A stretch of DNA of 30,122 nucleotides from positions 1-30,122 of the IMG/VR virus record IMGVR_UViG_3300030380_002593, one strand, 5' to 3'. The DNA is from a virus. This document shows positions 13,021 to 23,789 of this stretch, piece by piece. Position numbers and translations under genes: made by a program. Under the pieces are notes generated by a model that did no database searches, had not been told where the DNA came from, and saw only the letters and a program-made list of their open reading frames with translations. Numbering within the stretch: position 1 is the first letter of the stretch; each line of letters opens with the position of its first letter.

Positions 13021-14946
13021 ATGGTAAATAGTTACAGACCAACACAGATGGAATCAGAGTCAGTAGCCGAAGAAACTATTGATTTACTTTCAGCCCCACC
13101 TTTAGATGAGCCTGCTCTTAGTGAAGCATGGGTCAAGACACAACTGTCAAACGGTGGAGCAGCTTCTATATTTGATAAATTTTATGATAACTGTGCAGAA
13201 GCAGACGAATTTTACCTTGGGGAGTTTGACTACTCCGTCCCACTAGGGGGAACTAAAATAAACCTAGGAACATTCCATAGCATAATAGAAACTTTGGTAG
13301 CTCATGCATCCCCAAGATTTATGGACATAGATGTTCCAGCACCAAGCCCAAGAGCAACTGCAAGAGCAGAACTAATTGAAAAGTTTTTAAATGGTGCACA
13401 CCACATGCTAGAACAAAACACTCCTGTTAAAAGAGAAATTGTTAAACACCAAGGACTGTATGGTCTATCAATGGTTAAGTTTGAGTTTGCTGGTAGTCAG
13501 TGGGGAGAAATGCCAGAACCACCAGAAGATGGTGGAGACATGGCAAGCTACGAACAGCGTGTCAAAGAAATTACAGAAAACAGAAAATTTAAATTCCCTA
13601 TAATTTCAGAAGTAGTGAATCCACAAGAGTGTGTGTGGGACACTGCAAGTACACATCCAAGGTGGATTATTAGAAGTACAGAAATAGATTCTGAATGGGT
13701 TATGTCGCATTTCCCAGACTTTGAAGGAGAGGTAAAAGACGGCAAATGTGATTTTGCAGAAGTATGGACATCTACTCATGTAGGTTACATGGCTAACGGC
13801 AGATGGGCACTTGAGCCTAGAAGGCACGCATACGGCAGAATACCATGGATTTTATTTCACCCTCAGACAGGAATCAAAACAATCGGCAACAAACCTGAGC
13901 ACTTGTACAGAGGTATAGGTTCAGGTAACTTTGGGATGATTAGAGCCGAGTCAAGACTTGCATCTCAGTATTTAGACATTGTGGGAAGAAACGCATGGTC
14001 ATCACTTAACTTCCAAGGACCAAGAGGTATGACAGAAGAAGTGATGCAAGAGTTCTCGCAAGAACCCGGTGCACGTAACTACGTGCCACCAAACGTACGT
14101 ATTGAACCACAGCAAACTGCAGAGGCACCACAATCTATATTGCAAGCGATGAACACATTAGAGAGAGCAATCGAAGCAAACACAGTGCCTGCAGTTGCCA
14201 GAGGAGAGAGACCATCTGGTGCAGCATCTGGATACCACACTGCTGTTCTTGCAGGTATAGCCAGCTTGAACTTTGGTGCGATTGTAGATGCAACAGAACG
14301 TGGCTTCCAAGAAGCTAACGAAATTATTTTAAGAATTGTTGAAGACGTAATTGGTGATACAGTTACAGTTTTTGGCATGACAGAAGCTGGCAGCACAGAC
14401 GCTAAGATAAAGCCAAATGACATACGTGGGCACTATGTTAGTGCAGTTCGTCTAACATCAACAAGTCCTGAAGAACAAGAACGAAAACTGTCATTATGGC
14501 GAGATACTTGGAGAGCAGGATTTGTAGACTGGACTACTGCCCTACGAAAAGCTGGTGTGTCTAACCCACTAGAAGTTGTGGGTAACAGAATAGCTGAAGA
14601 CTTCTTTAACTTGCCAGACATTCAGGCAGCATTTAGTCAACTGGCAGCACAAAGTCTACCGATACTTCAGCAAGCAGTTGAGGCTGCATCTCAAGGTGCA
14701 GACACTGGTATAGACGCTGCGTCAATAGCTGAAGGCATATTAGGTGGAATGCCAAATGCAGGACAGTTTGGTCTAGGTAATCAAGCTGCTGCAGGTGCAC
14801 CAACTGGTGGGCAGATAAGACCAGTTATGCCGGGAAGCATTGATGAACAGAATTTAATTGGAAGACAAATGGCTAGCCCTAGAAGAGGACCACAGCCAAG
14901 CGTGGGTGCAGACGTACCACCGGGTCTTGATGATATAGGAGCATAA
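13021..14946 (+). CDS. Portal protein
   Basis: A 641-residue protein immediately after the terminase. Its size and pattern fit podovirus-type portals: an N-terminal region with FHSIIETLVAHASPRF, a wing segment PQECVWDTASTHPRWIIRSTEI, a RHAYGRIPWILFHPQTG strand pair, and a C-terminal Gln/Ala-rich helical barrel-like section (FSQLAAQSLPILQQAVEAASQGADTG). Portals form the dodecameric ring at the capsid vertex through which DNA is packaged and ejected. The C-terminal ~60 residues are Gly/Pro-rich and probably disordered. Overlaps the next gene by one base (TAATG). Confidence 0.9.
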   Translation: MVNSYRPTQMESESVAEETIDLLSAPPLDEPALSEAWVKTQLSNGGAASIFDKFYDNCAEADEFYLGEFDYSVPLGGTKINLGTFHSIIETLVAHASPRFMDIDVPAPSPRATARAELIEKFLNGAHHMLEQNTPVKREIVKHQGLYGLSMVKFEFAGSQWGEMPEPPEDGGDMASYEQRVKEITENRKFKFPIISEVVNPQECVWDTASTHPRWIIRSTEIDSEWVMSHFPDFEGEVKDGKCDFAEVWTSTHVGYMANGRWALEPRRHAYGRIPWILFHPQTGIKTIGNKPEHLYRGIGSGNFGMIRAESRLASQYLDIVGRNAWSSLNFQGPRGMTEEVMQEFSQEPGARNYVPPNVRIEPQQTAEAPQSILQAMNTLERAIEANTVPAVARGERPSGAASGYHTAVLAGIASLNFGAIVDATERGFQEANEIILRIVEDVIGDTVTVFGMTEAGSTDAKIKPNDIRGHYVSAVRLTSTSPEEQERKLSLWRDTWRAGFVDWTTALRKAGVSNPLEVVGNRIAEDFFNLPDIQAAFSQLAAQSLPILQQAVEAASQGADTGIDAASIAEGILGGMPNAGQFGLGNQAAAGAPTGGQIRPVMPGSIDEQNLIGRQMASPRRGPQPSVGADVPPGLDDIGA

Positions 14947-15149
14947 TGGCATACAAAGATAAAAGGTCAGTAAGAAATTTATCGCCCATAGAAGCTGGGT
15001 TTGTTAGGTTTTTTGAGCTCATGGAAACATCATTTAAAAATGTAAATAAAAATTATAAAAACATTGAAGTGCAAAACCCGAAACCAGTGCAAAGGAATCC
15101 ACGGACTCCTGACAGAGATTTTAATAGTCCATTTCAAGGAGGAATATAA
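14946..15149 (+). CDS. Small protein between portal and coiled-coil protein
   Basis: A 67-residue basic protein (starts MAYKDKRSVRNLSPIEAG) with a helical centre (FVRFFELMETSFKNVNKNYKN) and a Pro/Arg-rich tail. Both ends overlap neighbours by one base (TAATG), which implies coupled, stoichiometric expression. The next gene's ribosome site (AAGGAGG) lies within its last codons. It may be a minor virion or assembly factor; no family recognised. Confidence 0.65.
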   Translation: MAYKDKRSVRNLSPIEAGFVRFFELMETSFKNVNKNYKNIEVQNPKPVQRNPRTPDRDFNSPFQGGI

Positions 15150-17791
15150 TGGTAATGCCTTTTGACACATACGGTGCTTCACAAAGAGCAAGAGAAATGC
15201 AGGATGAAGTAGAAAGAAGAAGAAGGTTGCAAGCAGACTTAGGTAACCCTCAAGCAGATAATGCTAATATATACTCTACTCAATTTAGCCCACCTCCCGG
15301 TGCAATGAATCCTGCTTCAGACCCAAATCTAACTAGCGTTCCGGGTCCACCAGCAGATATTACAACTCCATCAGATGTGGTTAACAGGCAAATGTTATTT
15401 ACACCATCGCAAACTTTTGTGTCTGCAGAAGAAGAAGAAAGAAACAGGCAGAGGCAAGCACAAATAGATGCTCAAAGATTAGATGCTACATTACGTGCAC
15501 AACAACAAGCTGCTGCAGCAAGAGAGTCAGGTGGTTTTGGTGTAAGGCAATATGGCACTTCAGTTGACAGACCGGGTTTAATTACACCAGAATTAACACC
15601 ACAGCAACAATTAGAAACTTTAAATGAAGGTGCTAAATTACGTGATGAACTAGCTAATGCACTATTTGGCTCAGTCCTTAAAAACACAAAAATAAACCAA
15701 GCAGCTTATGATAATCCAAACTCTGAAGTAAATGCTTTACTAAGAATAGGAATAACTCAAGAAGATTTGTTAAGCAGTAATCCGAATGTTCAGAGAGAAA
15801 ATATTAGAAAAATTATTGAATCAAATATAATCCAAGACCCTATTTTTGACAGTGCTTTTGGGATTTTAGCAGACATATCTCCTTTTGGAGGCTCTCAAGA
15901 GCAAAATAGATTGCAAAGAAGCATTGATATTAATTCAAGATTGCAAGCATTACTTGGGGGCACTGGTGCTCCTTCTACGCCAGCAACGGCAACAGGCACA
16001 ACTACGCCTCCAGCCACAACTACGCCTCCAGCAGCACCGGGCACAGTAACTCCGGGCAATGTTGTTGATGGTACAGTGGGGCAAGGCACAGTAGGTCAAA
16101 CGCCTATAGGGCAGGTATTTAATCAGGCATACGATGCTATTGCATTACTTAGAAGTGGTAGCACAGGTACTAGATTGCCTTCAGAAATTTACACGCTTGC
16201 AGCACAAGAAGCACAGAGTGAAGCTAGGACTGGACCTGCAACCGACTTAATTGACACATTTAATTCAATACTCGCAGACCCTAGTCAAAGAAGTTTTACT
16301 CCGTTTACTGAACTAGAACTACCTGCACAGCTTGCTGCTGAAGAACAAAGAAGGCAAGAAAGCTTTGCAGATGCACAAAGGTCAGCAACACAAACTTTTG
16401 AAACAGCTCAACAAGGCAGACAGCAAGCATTTCAAACTGGTGAAGCACAGCTTGAAAGAGATTTTGCTTCTAGCGAAAGAGAAGCTACGCAAGCTTTCCA
16501 AGCTGGTGAAAATGCTTCACAAAGAGCTCTTGAAAGAGATTTGGCAAACAACTTAAACACTACTAACACAGGCATTGCCAACATAAGTGCACAAGCCTCA
16601 AGAGATGTTGCTGAAATGAACAGGGTATCTGCAGAACAGGTAGCTTTAATAAATACTAGAAGTGCAGAAGAAGTTGCTAGAATTACAGGATTGAATCAAC
16701 AAAACATAGAGCAAATTAAAGGACAGTTTGCAGAAAGCGTGGCTAGGCAAACTGGTCAAGATAAAGCAACTGTTCAAAAAATTATAGAAGATAGTGCTTT
16801 GGCAAGATTAAGAGAACAGGTGTCAAGCAATGAAACCATATCTGACAAACAAATTCAAAGTGCAAAAACATTACAAGAATTGACAGGTCAAAATCAACTT
16901 GACATTGTTAACTTGCAAAATCAGGCAGCAGAAACAGTTGCAACTGCAAACAACACTAATGCACTTGAGATTGTAAAATTGCAAGGTGATGATGCTTTTG
17001 CACTTGCACAAATGCAGATTAGTAGCCAGTTTACCAATCAAGCTGAAATAGAAAGACTGCAAAGCGAATATCAAAAAACACTTGCTACATTAACAAACAC
17101 AACTGAAGAACAAATTGCAAGAGTTAATAATGACGCAAACGCAAGTATAGAGGCAGGAAGAATTGCTGCAGATAAAGCAGCTTATGAATCACAACAAGCA
17201 TTTCAATCGCAAGAAGCTCAGGCTCAAAGAACATTTGAAAGTGGTGAAGCTACAGCTCAAAGAACTTTTGAAGGTCAGCAGGCTACAGGTCAGCAAGCTT
17301 TTCAAGCTCAAGAAGCACAGTTAGACAGGGCTGCACAAGCTGAAAATGTAAGAACACAATTCTTAAATGGATTGCAACCATCAGAGTTTTCAGAACTGCA
17401 AAGAGATATTGCTAGAGGTGGTTTGACTGTAGAAGAATCTGAAAACCTTGCTGCACTTGTTGCAAGGGGTGGTCTATCTGCAGAAGAAAGATTAGCAGAA
17501 ATGAATGCAGAAAGCAGGTCAGACGAGATGAATGCGTTTATATCGCTACTATCTAACCCGTCTGCATTAGGAGCTTTTGTTACTGCAATATCTGGAGAGT
17601 TACCATTTGATGCAGTACCTACATTAGGGCAGTTGTCAGACATGACTCCAAACAGAATACAGTATCTACAAGGTGCACTATCTGCATTAGGTATAGACCC
17701 ACAAACATTTATTAGAATGGCTCAGTCAGTTACTCCACAAGCATTCCAAGAAACAGGACCGTTTAGCCAAATAACAGCTATGGTAGCGTGA
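15149..17791 (+). CDS. Coiled-coil virion protein with 11-residue repeats
   Basis: An 880-residue protein. Residues 1-270 are Gln/Pro-rich and probably disordered, with a Thr/Pro linker at ~280-310 that includes an exact 18-base tandem duplication (15997-16032). Residues ~395-740 form a very long helix containing 11-residue repeats of the type QxAFQxGEAQ at ~420-465 and ~680-730, with Ala/Gln-rich helix between. The last ~140 residues are globular. Its place between portal and giant protein fits an internal virion or ejection-conduit protein. Start follows AAGGAGGAATATA. No enzymatic motif seen. Confidence 0.7.
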   Translation: MVMPFDTYGASQRAREMQDEVERRRRLQADLGNPQADNANIYSTQFSPPPGAMNPASDPNLTSVPGPPADITTPSDVVNRQMLFTPSQTFVSAEEEERNRQRQAQIDAQRLDATLRAQQQAAAARESGGFGVRQYGTSVDRPGLITPELTPQQQLETLNEGAKLRDELANALFGSVLKNTKINQAAYDNPNSEVNALLRIGITQEDLLSSNPNVQRENIRKIIESNIIQDPIFDSAFGILADISPFGGSQEQNRLQRSIDINSRLQALLGGTGAPSTPATATGTTTPPATTTPPAAPGTVTPGNVVDGTVGQGTVGQTPIGQVFNQAYDAIALLRSGSTGTRLPSEIYTLAAQEAQSEARTGPATDLIDTFNSILADPSQRSFTPFTELELPAQLAAEEQRRQESFADAQRSATQTFETAQQGRQQAFQTGEAQLERDFASSEREATQAFQAGENASQRALERDLANNLNTTNTGIANISAQASRDVAEMNRVSAEQVALINTRSAEEVARITGLNQQNIEQIKGQFAESVARQTGQDKATVQKIIEDSALARLREQVSSNETISDKQIQSAKTLQELTGQNQLDIVNLQNQAAETVATANNTNALEIVKLQGDDAFALAQMQISSQFTNQAEIERLQSEYQKTLATLTNTTEEQIARVNNDANASIEAGRIAADKAAYESQQAFQSQEAQAQRTFESGEATAQRTFEGQQATGQQAFQAQEAQLDRAAQAENVRTQFLNGLQPSEFSELQRDIARGGLTVEESENLAALVARGGLSAEERLAEMNAESRSDEMNAFISLLSNPSALGAFVTAISGELPFDAVPTLGQLSDMTPNRIQYLQGALSALGIDPQTFIRMAQSVTPQAFQETGPFSQITAMVA

Positions 17792-17799
17792 GGTAATTA

Positions 17800-20700
17800 A
17801 TGCCAACGCCATGGGAAAAATATCAACAAAGAAGAAATAATCCATACCGAGGTAGTGGTGGATTTAAAGGTAGAGCATTAGCTCAAGCCAAAATTAACGA
17901 ATACCAATACCCGTACGAAATGGGTAGCGTTACATCTGTAGAAGTTGACCCAGAAATAGAAGAACAGAAACGTAGAGAAGCAGCAGAAGCACAGAAACAA
18001 AAAATGCGTGGAATACTTAGTGGTCCAGCAGCATTGTTTCCTAACTTGCAAGATTTAAAATCAGGCGAGGGTCTTAAGCTTGGTGTTGACGAAACAGCTC
18101 TTCCAAAAAGAGAACAAGAGATAAGTGGCAAACAAAACCCTTTTAAATGGGCATTGTCTAAAACGGTTGCACCTACGCTAGAAAAATGGCAAGAACTTAC
18201 AGAAACAACTGCAGGTTTAGTTTCAACTCCTTTTAGCAGTGAGTTGCAATCTCTTAAAAACCAAGGTGTATCTGCAGGTGATAGGTGGAGAGCAATAGAC
18301 TTGCCTACTATGAGAGTAGGTAAAGCAAAAGGTGAAGGCTTTGGATTTGATGTTGGTGTTAAAGGTGCAGTTGAATTAGTTGTTGACCCTGTAGGTTGGG
18401 CAACTACTGTAATGCCAATAGGGTTGGCATTTAGAGCAGCATCATACCCTGCAAGAAAACTAGGAGCAGTTGCAGGAAAATTAACTGGTGTAACAAAATT
18501 GTCTCAATCAGGTAAACAAATTTATGCAACAGCAGTTAAGCAAGCTGACGATGTAATTAAAGCTGAAATGGACAATGTTTCGCAAGATATATTTACAGAA
18601 CTGTATGAAAGAAATGTTTTAAGTGGTCCAACAAAAAATGGTGGGCTTGGCAAAATTGCTGAAGCAAGAGTTATGTCAGAGCCAAACCCTGACTTGCATA
18701 TACTTATGAACTACGATGAAGTCATGAGCAGTAAAGACCAAATTGGTTACGTAGATGGATTACTTGCATATATAAACGATAAAGCAACTGCAGTAGAAAA
18801 AAGAAGAAGTGGAACTTTCTTTAGAGCTATGAATAACACTGTGCAAAAGTTTAGACCAAGTGTTGCTAAAAGAATGAGTGCAGAGGGCAGAATAGAAACT
18901 TATTATAATCAATACATTACTGCAATACCGACTGCAGCAAGGTTAGCCAAATCTGAGCTAGAAAATATTGACCATGTTGAATTATTTAATTTAAAGAAAA
19001 AGTCTTTGTCGGCTAAAGTAAAGGCTGACCTGCCTGAAGACGTAAAACCATTAGAGTTTCAGATTAACGAGCAAGCATTTATTACTCCTAAAATTAACAA
19101 TGAAACAGTAGCTTTTGCTGACGATGGCAATGCTACAAATTTAATTAAAGGAATTAAGGCTCTTACAGACGATGCTATTGACACTAAAAGATTAAGGGTC
19201 TCTGTTAACACAGACACAAACACAGTAAGTTTGGCTACAGAACAAGGGTTTAGTCTGGGCACACTTAGGTTAACAATAAACCCTACAAGTGGTACAGGCA
19301 AAATATTAATTAAAGGTGATGCAAAAACTTTAACATCTAAAAGAAAAGAAATAGAGGAAAGCCTGAAAACAATGAACAGACGTGCAGATGCTTTTGGGGG
19401 AGATGAAGCTCAGAAACGTTACGCAATACAAGACGATGGTCACTTTGAAGCTTTTAATAGTGCATCTTACGCATTTGAGCCTGAAACAACAAACGTATGG
19501 CAACTGCCTAAAATATTTGGAAAAAAAGAAGTTGAAAGATTGCAAAGGTTTAGAGAAGATGAACAGATTGCAAGTAGCCTTGGCACGCTTGGTGGCAATT
19601 TAAGAAAGGCAATAGCAGATGATATTGAGCCAATCATTAACCGTATTGGCTTGTTAAACAAGCAAGTAGCACAAACAGGTAACCAGCAAGCACAGTTTGT
19701 TAGAGAAACAGCATCTATAGTGCAAAATGCAAATACAATATATAAAAACGGAATTAACAGGTATTTTGCTGAAACACAAAATTTTATAAATAATGCAAAC
19801 AAGGTTGATGATTTAAAAGGTTTATCTTTTACATTTAAAACAATAGCACAACAAAGTGATGAAGTTGTCCCTAAATTGCCACAAAATTTAGCACAAGCTA
19901 AAAGCGAATTGTCAGATTCACTATATAACTTAAAGAAAAATTTTACAGACATTAAAGATTTTGTCACTCCAGATGAAGCTTTAATTGGCTTAAGAAACCT
20001 TGACGATGGTTTAAGAAATGGTCAGCTTAGAGCAAATGTAAAAAATCAGGTTGGTACATTAGATGCATTTTTAGGCGAAAGAGAACTAAATGGTGTTGTA
20101 AGGCAAATAATGAGGTCTTATGCACAAAAAAATCAAAACTTAGATTTTCTTATTGAGGAAGGAACTAATGTATTACGAAAAAAATCAGACGCATTTACTC
20201 CTAAACTTGTATACAAAGACCTTGAAAAATTATTTGGTAAAGGTGCAAGTAGAATAGGAACTACAGGTGCCAAGGGTCCTGCTGGTCAAATAATAAGAGA
20301 CCTAAGAAATGAATTTAAAAAACTGTATGGATTAACTATTGACGATACAGCATCAGTGCAAAAAGAAATGCCATTCTTGCAATTTTTAGATATGGCAGGC
20401 ACAGTCGTAGGTCATTCACACAGCACAGGTACACCAATTAGATTATACACCACTGGGTACTTTGACTTAACAAATAAACAAGCTAGCTATTTAGATAAGT
20501 TTTATGAAGTAATGGACAGGGGTGGTCAGATTGTTAGAGAAGAAGGTGCACTGGGTGCATTTGATGATGTTGTTCAAATGAAAACATCTAATTATGTGCA
20601 TCACTTAGTTGAGTCAAGAAACCAGATTATGAACGAATATCAAGTAATGGAAGAAATTATGCAAAACGGTGCAACAATTAGCCCTAAACTTGGTAAAGAG

Positions 20701-23700
20701 TTATTTCAAAATACAAGAAGTTTTACAGATGTAATAACAGAGGGTATTGAAACTCAAGGTATAAAATATGCTGACAACCCTGCAGATATTACAGAAGCTT
20801 TTTATAAACAAGTACAAGAATCAGTAGCAAACGAGCATTTAAAAAATAAAATAAGAGTTGTTGCTGCAAGAGAAATTGACAGCGTTGCTATACAAAAAAG
20901 AATATTAAATACTTTTACTAGCTCAAGGATTATAGGGCAAGGCTTAACAGGGTTTTCTATTAATAACGCAAAAGCTTTTACGGAAACTTACAAAAAAAAT
21001 TATTTAAATAATAAAAACAATCAGGTGTTTATAAAGAAAAATTACCCTGAGTTTGCAAAAAGCTTAGACAATTTAGCTGATATAGACACCCTTGACCCTA
21101 CATCAATCGAGCTTTTAGTAAGTCAAAATACTAGAGGTGATGTTGTGCAAAGATTTTTAGATGACGTAGCAGAGAAAGAAAGGTATCAACAGAAATATGT
21201 AGACAACATTAATCTTACTCTTAAGCAAACTAAATTTACCGTGCCTGAAGTTTTTGGAAAAGGAATATTTGCAAGAGAAAGGAATGCAACACAAGAAAGG
21301 TTGTTAACAAGATATAACGGAACAAAAAGTGGTGCAAATATTTATGGGTTAGAAGATATACTTTTTGATGACAAATTAGCTACAAACATAGAAAACGCAC
21401 TAGGCATATCAGAACCCGGCACGTTTGCTAAATTTGCTGATGCAACATCTAACGTAACTGACAAGATAAGAGTATTGCAGACAGCCATTGACCTTGGTAC
21501 CCCATTCTTGCAAGGTTTGCCAACGCTTGTTACAAGACCAACATTATGGGGTAAAGCAACTATTGAAATGTATAAAACAGTCTTAAACCCAAGAACAGGT
21601 GGTGCAGTACAACGAACTGCTTTTTACAGAGAAAAAAGAGATGTAATTAGAAAAATGAACAGGCTTGGAATTAATATGTCAGGCACAGGTAATGATTATT
21701 TTAGAGCTTTAGATAATGGTGGAAGTGTTGGTGATTACATAAAAGGTAAAGGTTTTAGTGATGACAATGTATTTGTGAAAACAGGTGTAGCAGCCGATAA
21801 AACTGTTGGAAGATTCCAAGATGGGTTTGAACATTTTGGTGACATGTTAAGAGTAGGTCTGTTTGAAGCACACGAAAGAGATGTAGTTAAAGGGTTAGGT
21901 GCTGATGCTTTAAGAACGTATGAAAGAACAGGACAGGTGCAAGATGATGCAGTTCGTAAGAATCTTGATGACTTGGGTCAGTACGTAAATCAAATGACAG
22001 GTGCTTTTAGCCACACACAGAACATGATATCTAGGCAACAAGCAAACATTGAAAGAACATTTTTATTCTTTTCGCCAAGCTACACACGTGCGTCAATGGG
22101 GCTAGTTGGTAGCGTACTATCAGGTGGTCTTAAAGGTGAGGCTGCACACAGTGCACTTAGAAACATGCTAGCTGCAGGTGTAGGTATGCACGTAGGGGTT
22201 GCTGCTGCACAAGCACAAGCACAAGGCAAACCTATTGAAGAATTTTTAAATTTAGACCCATCAACTTCCAGCTTCTTAACTACAGACATTGGTGGAGTAA
22301 AAGTGGGATACGGTTCTTTTTGGAACTCATCATTTAAATTATTTGCAAGAATACTGGAGGACCCGTCTTTTAGAGGAGATGTCTTAGACTCACCATTGTT
22401 GATGACAGGTGCTGGTAGAGGGCAAGCTGGATTTGACGAGTCAGGTATAAAAACTAAAATAGCAAACAATCCTGTTGTGCAATGGCTTAGAGGTAGAAGT
22501 TCTCCTGCTGGTTCACAGTTTTGGAACTTAGGTATGGGCTCTAACTATCTTGGAGAAGAATTATCTCCTGTATCAATAGATGCAGCACAAGAAATTGGAA
22601 GCAACCTGTTTCCGTTTTGGGCACAGAACTTTTTTGACTCAGGTGTTACTAATGGTGCAACTTCAGCTCCTTTTGAATTTTTAGGTTTAAGGACATACGA
22701 GATACCACCATGGGAAAGAAGAGATGCAATACGTGATGAGCTTGCTATGTTAAGGCACGATACATTATGGAGAGACCTTAATGACTTGCAAAAAAAACTT
22801 ATACTTGACGACAAAGGAAACAAGAACGTGCAAAGGTTAGTTGAGATTGATGCAGAAATAAAAGAAAAAAGACGAGTTGTAGGTGGTGGTGAGCTTGATA
22901 ATCAAATTGATGATTACTATGCAGACATAGAAAGAGCACAACAATATTACGAGTCTGAAACTAAAAAGTTATTGCATTTGCTGCACAACAAAGTGTCAGA
23001 TGAAAACGGTGTAGTTATACAAACACCTGCAGATGTTATAAGAAACGAGAAAAGAATAAGAAACGAAAAGAACACTGCAATAGAACTTTTAGATGACCCT
23101 GTTTCAAACCCACAATATCAAAACGTAAAAGCATACTTTGAATCTTTTAATAATTTTGACAAGACAGAAAGACCAGAAGATTACTTTGCAGAAAAATATG
23201 CTGATATATATTTTTCACCAGAATGGGAAAACTTTAACTTTTATGACTTTAAAGCAAGGGACGAAGCTATAGCTGACCTCAAGAACAGATGGGGTGGTGA
23301 TGGAGAACAACTAGAACAATATGCTAAAAACTTATTGTTTGGCAGAAAACTTCAGGTAGACCCACTTATATCTGAGTATTACATAGGAGTAAATAAATAC
23401 TTTGACTTGTATTACAAAGGTGCACACGATGCAATCTTTACAAACAAGTACAGAGGTGAGTTTGATGCACTGTACGAAAGATTTAGAAAATCAGGTGTGC
23501 GAGACCAAGAGTTAATATTAGAAAAAAACAAAAGGTTTAGGAAAGCACTTAACTCGGAGATAGGTGCAGTTAGAGAGTCTATGAGAAAATTAGACCCTGC
23601 ATTAGACGCTTTCTTGTATAGGTTTAGAGTGGGTGGCATTTCAAAACCTATGCACCAGTTTAACCTTGATAGGGTAGATGAACTCAACCAATTAGGGCAC

Positions 23701-23742
23701 ATGGACGAGTATGTCCCACAATGGAGAGTTGCAGGACAATAA
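17800..23742 (+). CDS. Giant (1980 aa) internal virion/ejection protein
   Basis: The largest gene, a fifth of the window. The ribosome site GAGGTAATTA supports the start. It is mostly helical, Lys/Asn-rich, with hydrophobic or amphipathic segments near ~190-235 (VGWATTVMPIGLAFRAA) and ~1450-1478 (LRNMLAAGVGMHVGVAAAQAQA). A segment at ~1290-1450 (FQDGFEHFGDMLRVGLFEAHER... ERTFLFFSPSYTRASMG) resembles parts of very large phage virion-associated or polyvalent proteins. In podoviruses a giant protein at this locus (compare T7 gp16, 1318 residues) is ejected ahead of DNA to form the trans-envelope channel. I see no convincing transglycosylase or protease motif. Higher AT content than the capsid genes. 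Confidence 0.7.
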   Translation: MPTPWEKYQQRRNNPYRGSGGFKGRALAQAKINEYQYPYEMGSVTSVEVDPEIEEQKRREAAEAQKQKMRGILSGPAALFPNLQDLKSGEGLKLGVDETALPKREQEISGKQNPFKWALSKTVAPTLEKWQELTETTAGLVSTPFSSELQSLKNQGVSAGDRWRAIDLPTMRVGKAKGEGFGFDVGVKGAVELVVDPVGWATTVMPIGLAFRAASYPARKLGAVAGKLTGVTKLSQSGKQIYATAVKQADDVIKAEMDNVSQDIFTELYERNVLSGPTKNGGLGKIAEARVMSEPNPDLHILMNYDEVMSSKDQIGYVDGLLAYINDKATAVEKRRSGTFFRAMNNTVQKFRPSVAKRMSAEGRIETYYNQYITAIPTAARLAKSELENIDHVELFNLKKKSLSAKVKADLPEDVKPLEFQINEQAFITPKINNETVAFADDGNATNLIKGIKALTDDAIDTKRLRVSVNTDTNTVSLATEQGFSLGTLRLTINPTSGTGKILIKGDAKTLTSKRKEIEESLKTMNRRADAFGGDEAQKRYAIQDDGHFEAFNSASYAFEPETTNVWQLPKIFGKKEVERLQRFREDEQIASSLGTLGGNLRKAIADDIEPIINRIGLLNKQVAQTGNQQAQFVRETASIVQNANTIYKNGINRYFAETQNFINNANKVDDLKGLSFTFKTIAQQSDEVVPKLPQNLAQAKSELSDSLYNLKKNFTDIKDFVTPDEALIGLRNLDDGLRNGQLRANVKNQVGTLDAFLGERELNGVVRQIMRSYAQKNQNLDFLIEEGTNVLRKKSDAFTPKLVYKDLEKLFGKGASRIGTTGAKGPAGQIIRDLRNEFKKLYGLTIDDTASVQKEMPFLQFLDMAGTVVGHSHSTGTPIRLYTTGYFDLTNKQASYLDKFYEVMDRGGQIVREEGALGAFDDVVQMKTSNYVHHLVESRNQIMNEYQVMEEIMQNGATISPKLGKELFQNTRSFTDVITEGIETQGIKYADNPADITEAFYKQVQESVANEHLKNKIRVVAAREIDSVAIQKRILNTFTSSRIIGQGLTGFSINNAKAFTETYKKNYLNNKNNQVFIKKNYPEFAKSLDNLADIDTLDPTSIELLVSQNTRGDVVQRFLDDVAEKERYQQKYVDNINLTLKQTKFTVPEVFGKGIFARERNATQERLLTRYNGTKSGANIYGLEDILFDDKLATNIENALGISEPGTFAKFADATSNVTDKIRVLQTAIDLGTPFLQGLPTLVTRPTLWGKATIEMYKTVLNPRTGGAVQRTAFYREKRDVIRKMNRLGINMSGTGNDYFRALDNGGSVGDYIKGKGFSDDNVFVKTGVAADKTVGRFQDGFEHFGDMLRVGLFEAHERDVVKGLGADALRTYERTGQVQDDAVRKNLDDLGQYVNQMTGAFSHTQNMISRQQANIERTFLFFSPSYTRASMGLVGSVLSGGLKGEAAHSALRNMLAAGVGMHVGVAAAQAQAQGKPIEEFLNLDPSTSSFLTTDIGGVKVGYGSFWNSSFKLFARILEDPSFRGDVLDSPLLMTGAGRGQAGFDESGIKTKIANNPVVQWLRGRSSPAGSQFWNLGMGSNYLGEELSPVSIDAAQEIGSNLFPFWAQNFFDSGVTNGATSAPFEFLGLRTYEIPPWERRDAIRDELAMLRHDTLWRDLNDLQKKLILDDKGNKNVQRLVEIDAEIKEKRRVVGGGELDNQIDDYYADIERAQQYYESETKKLLHLLHNKVSDENGVVIQTPADVIRNEKRIRNEKNTAIELLDDPVSNPQYQNVKAYFESFNNFDKTERPEDYFAEKYADIYFSPEWENFNFYDFKARDEAIADLKNRWGGDGEQLEQYAKNLLFGRKLQVDPLISEYYIGVNKYFDLYYKGAHDAIFTNKYRGEFDALYERFRKSGVRDQELILEKNKRFRKALNSEIGAVRESMRKLDPALDAFLYRFRVGGISKPMHQFNLDRVDELNQLGHMDEYVPQWRVAGQ

Positions 23743-23789
23743 AATGAATATTATAATCAAAAACAGATAAACATTGGGAGGCTACGGCT

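Noticed and set aside
19467-19967. 166-codon minus-strand frame within the giant gene
   Set aside because: Shadow of the Lys/Asn-rich coding strand; no ribosome site and opposite to the operon.
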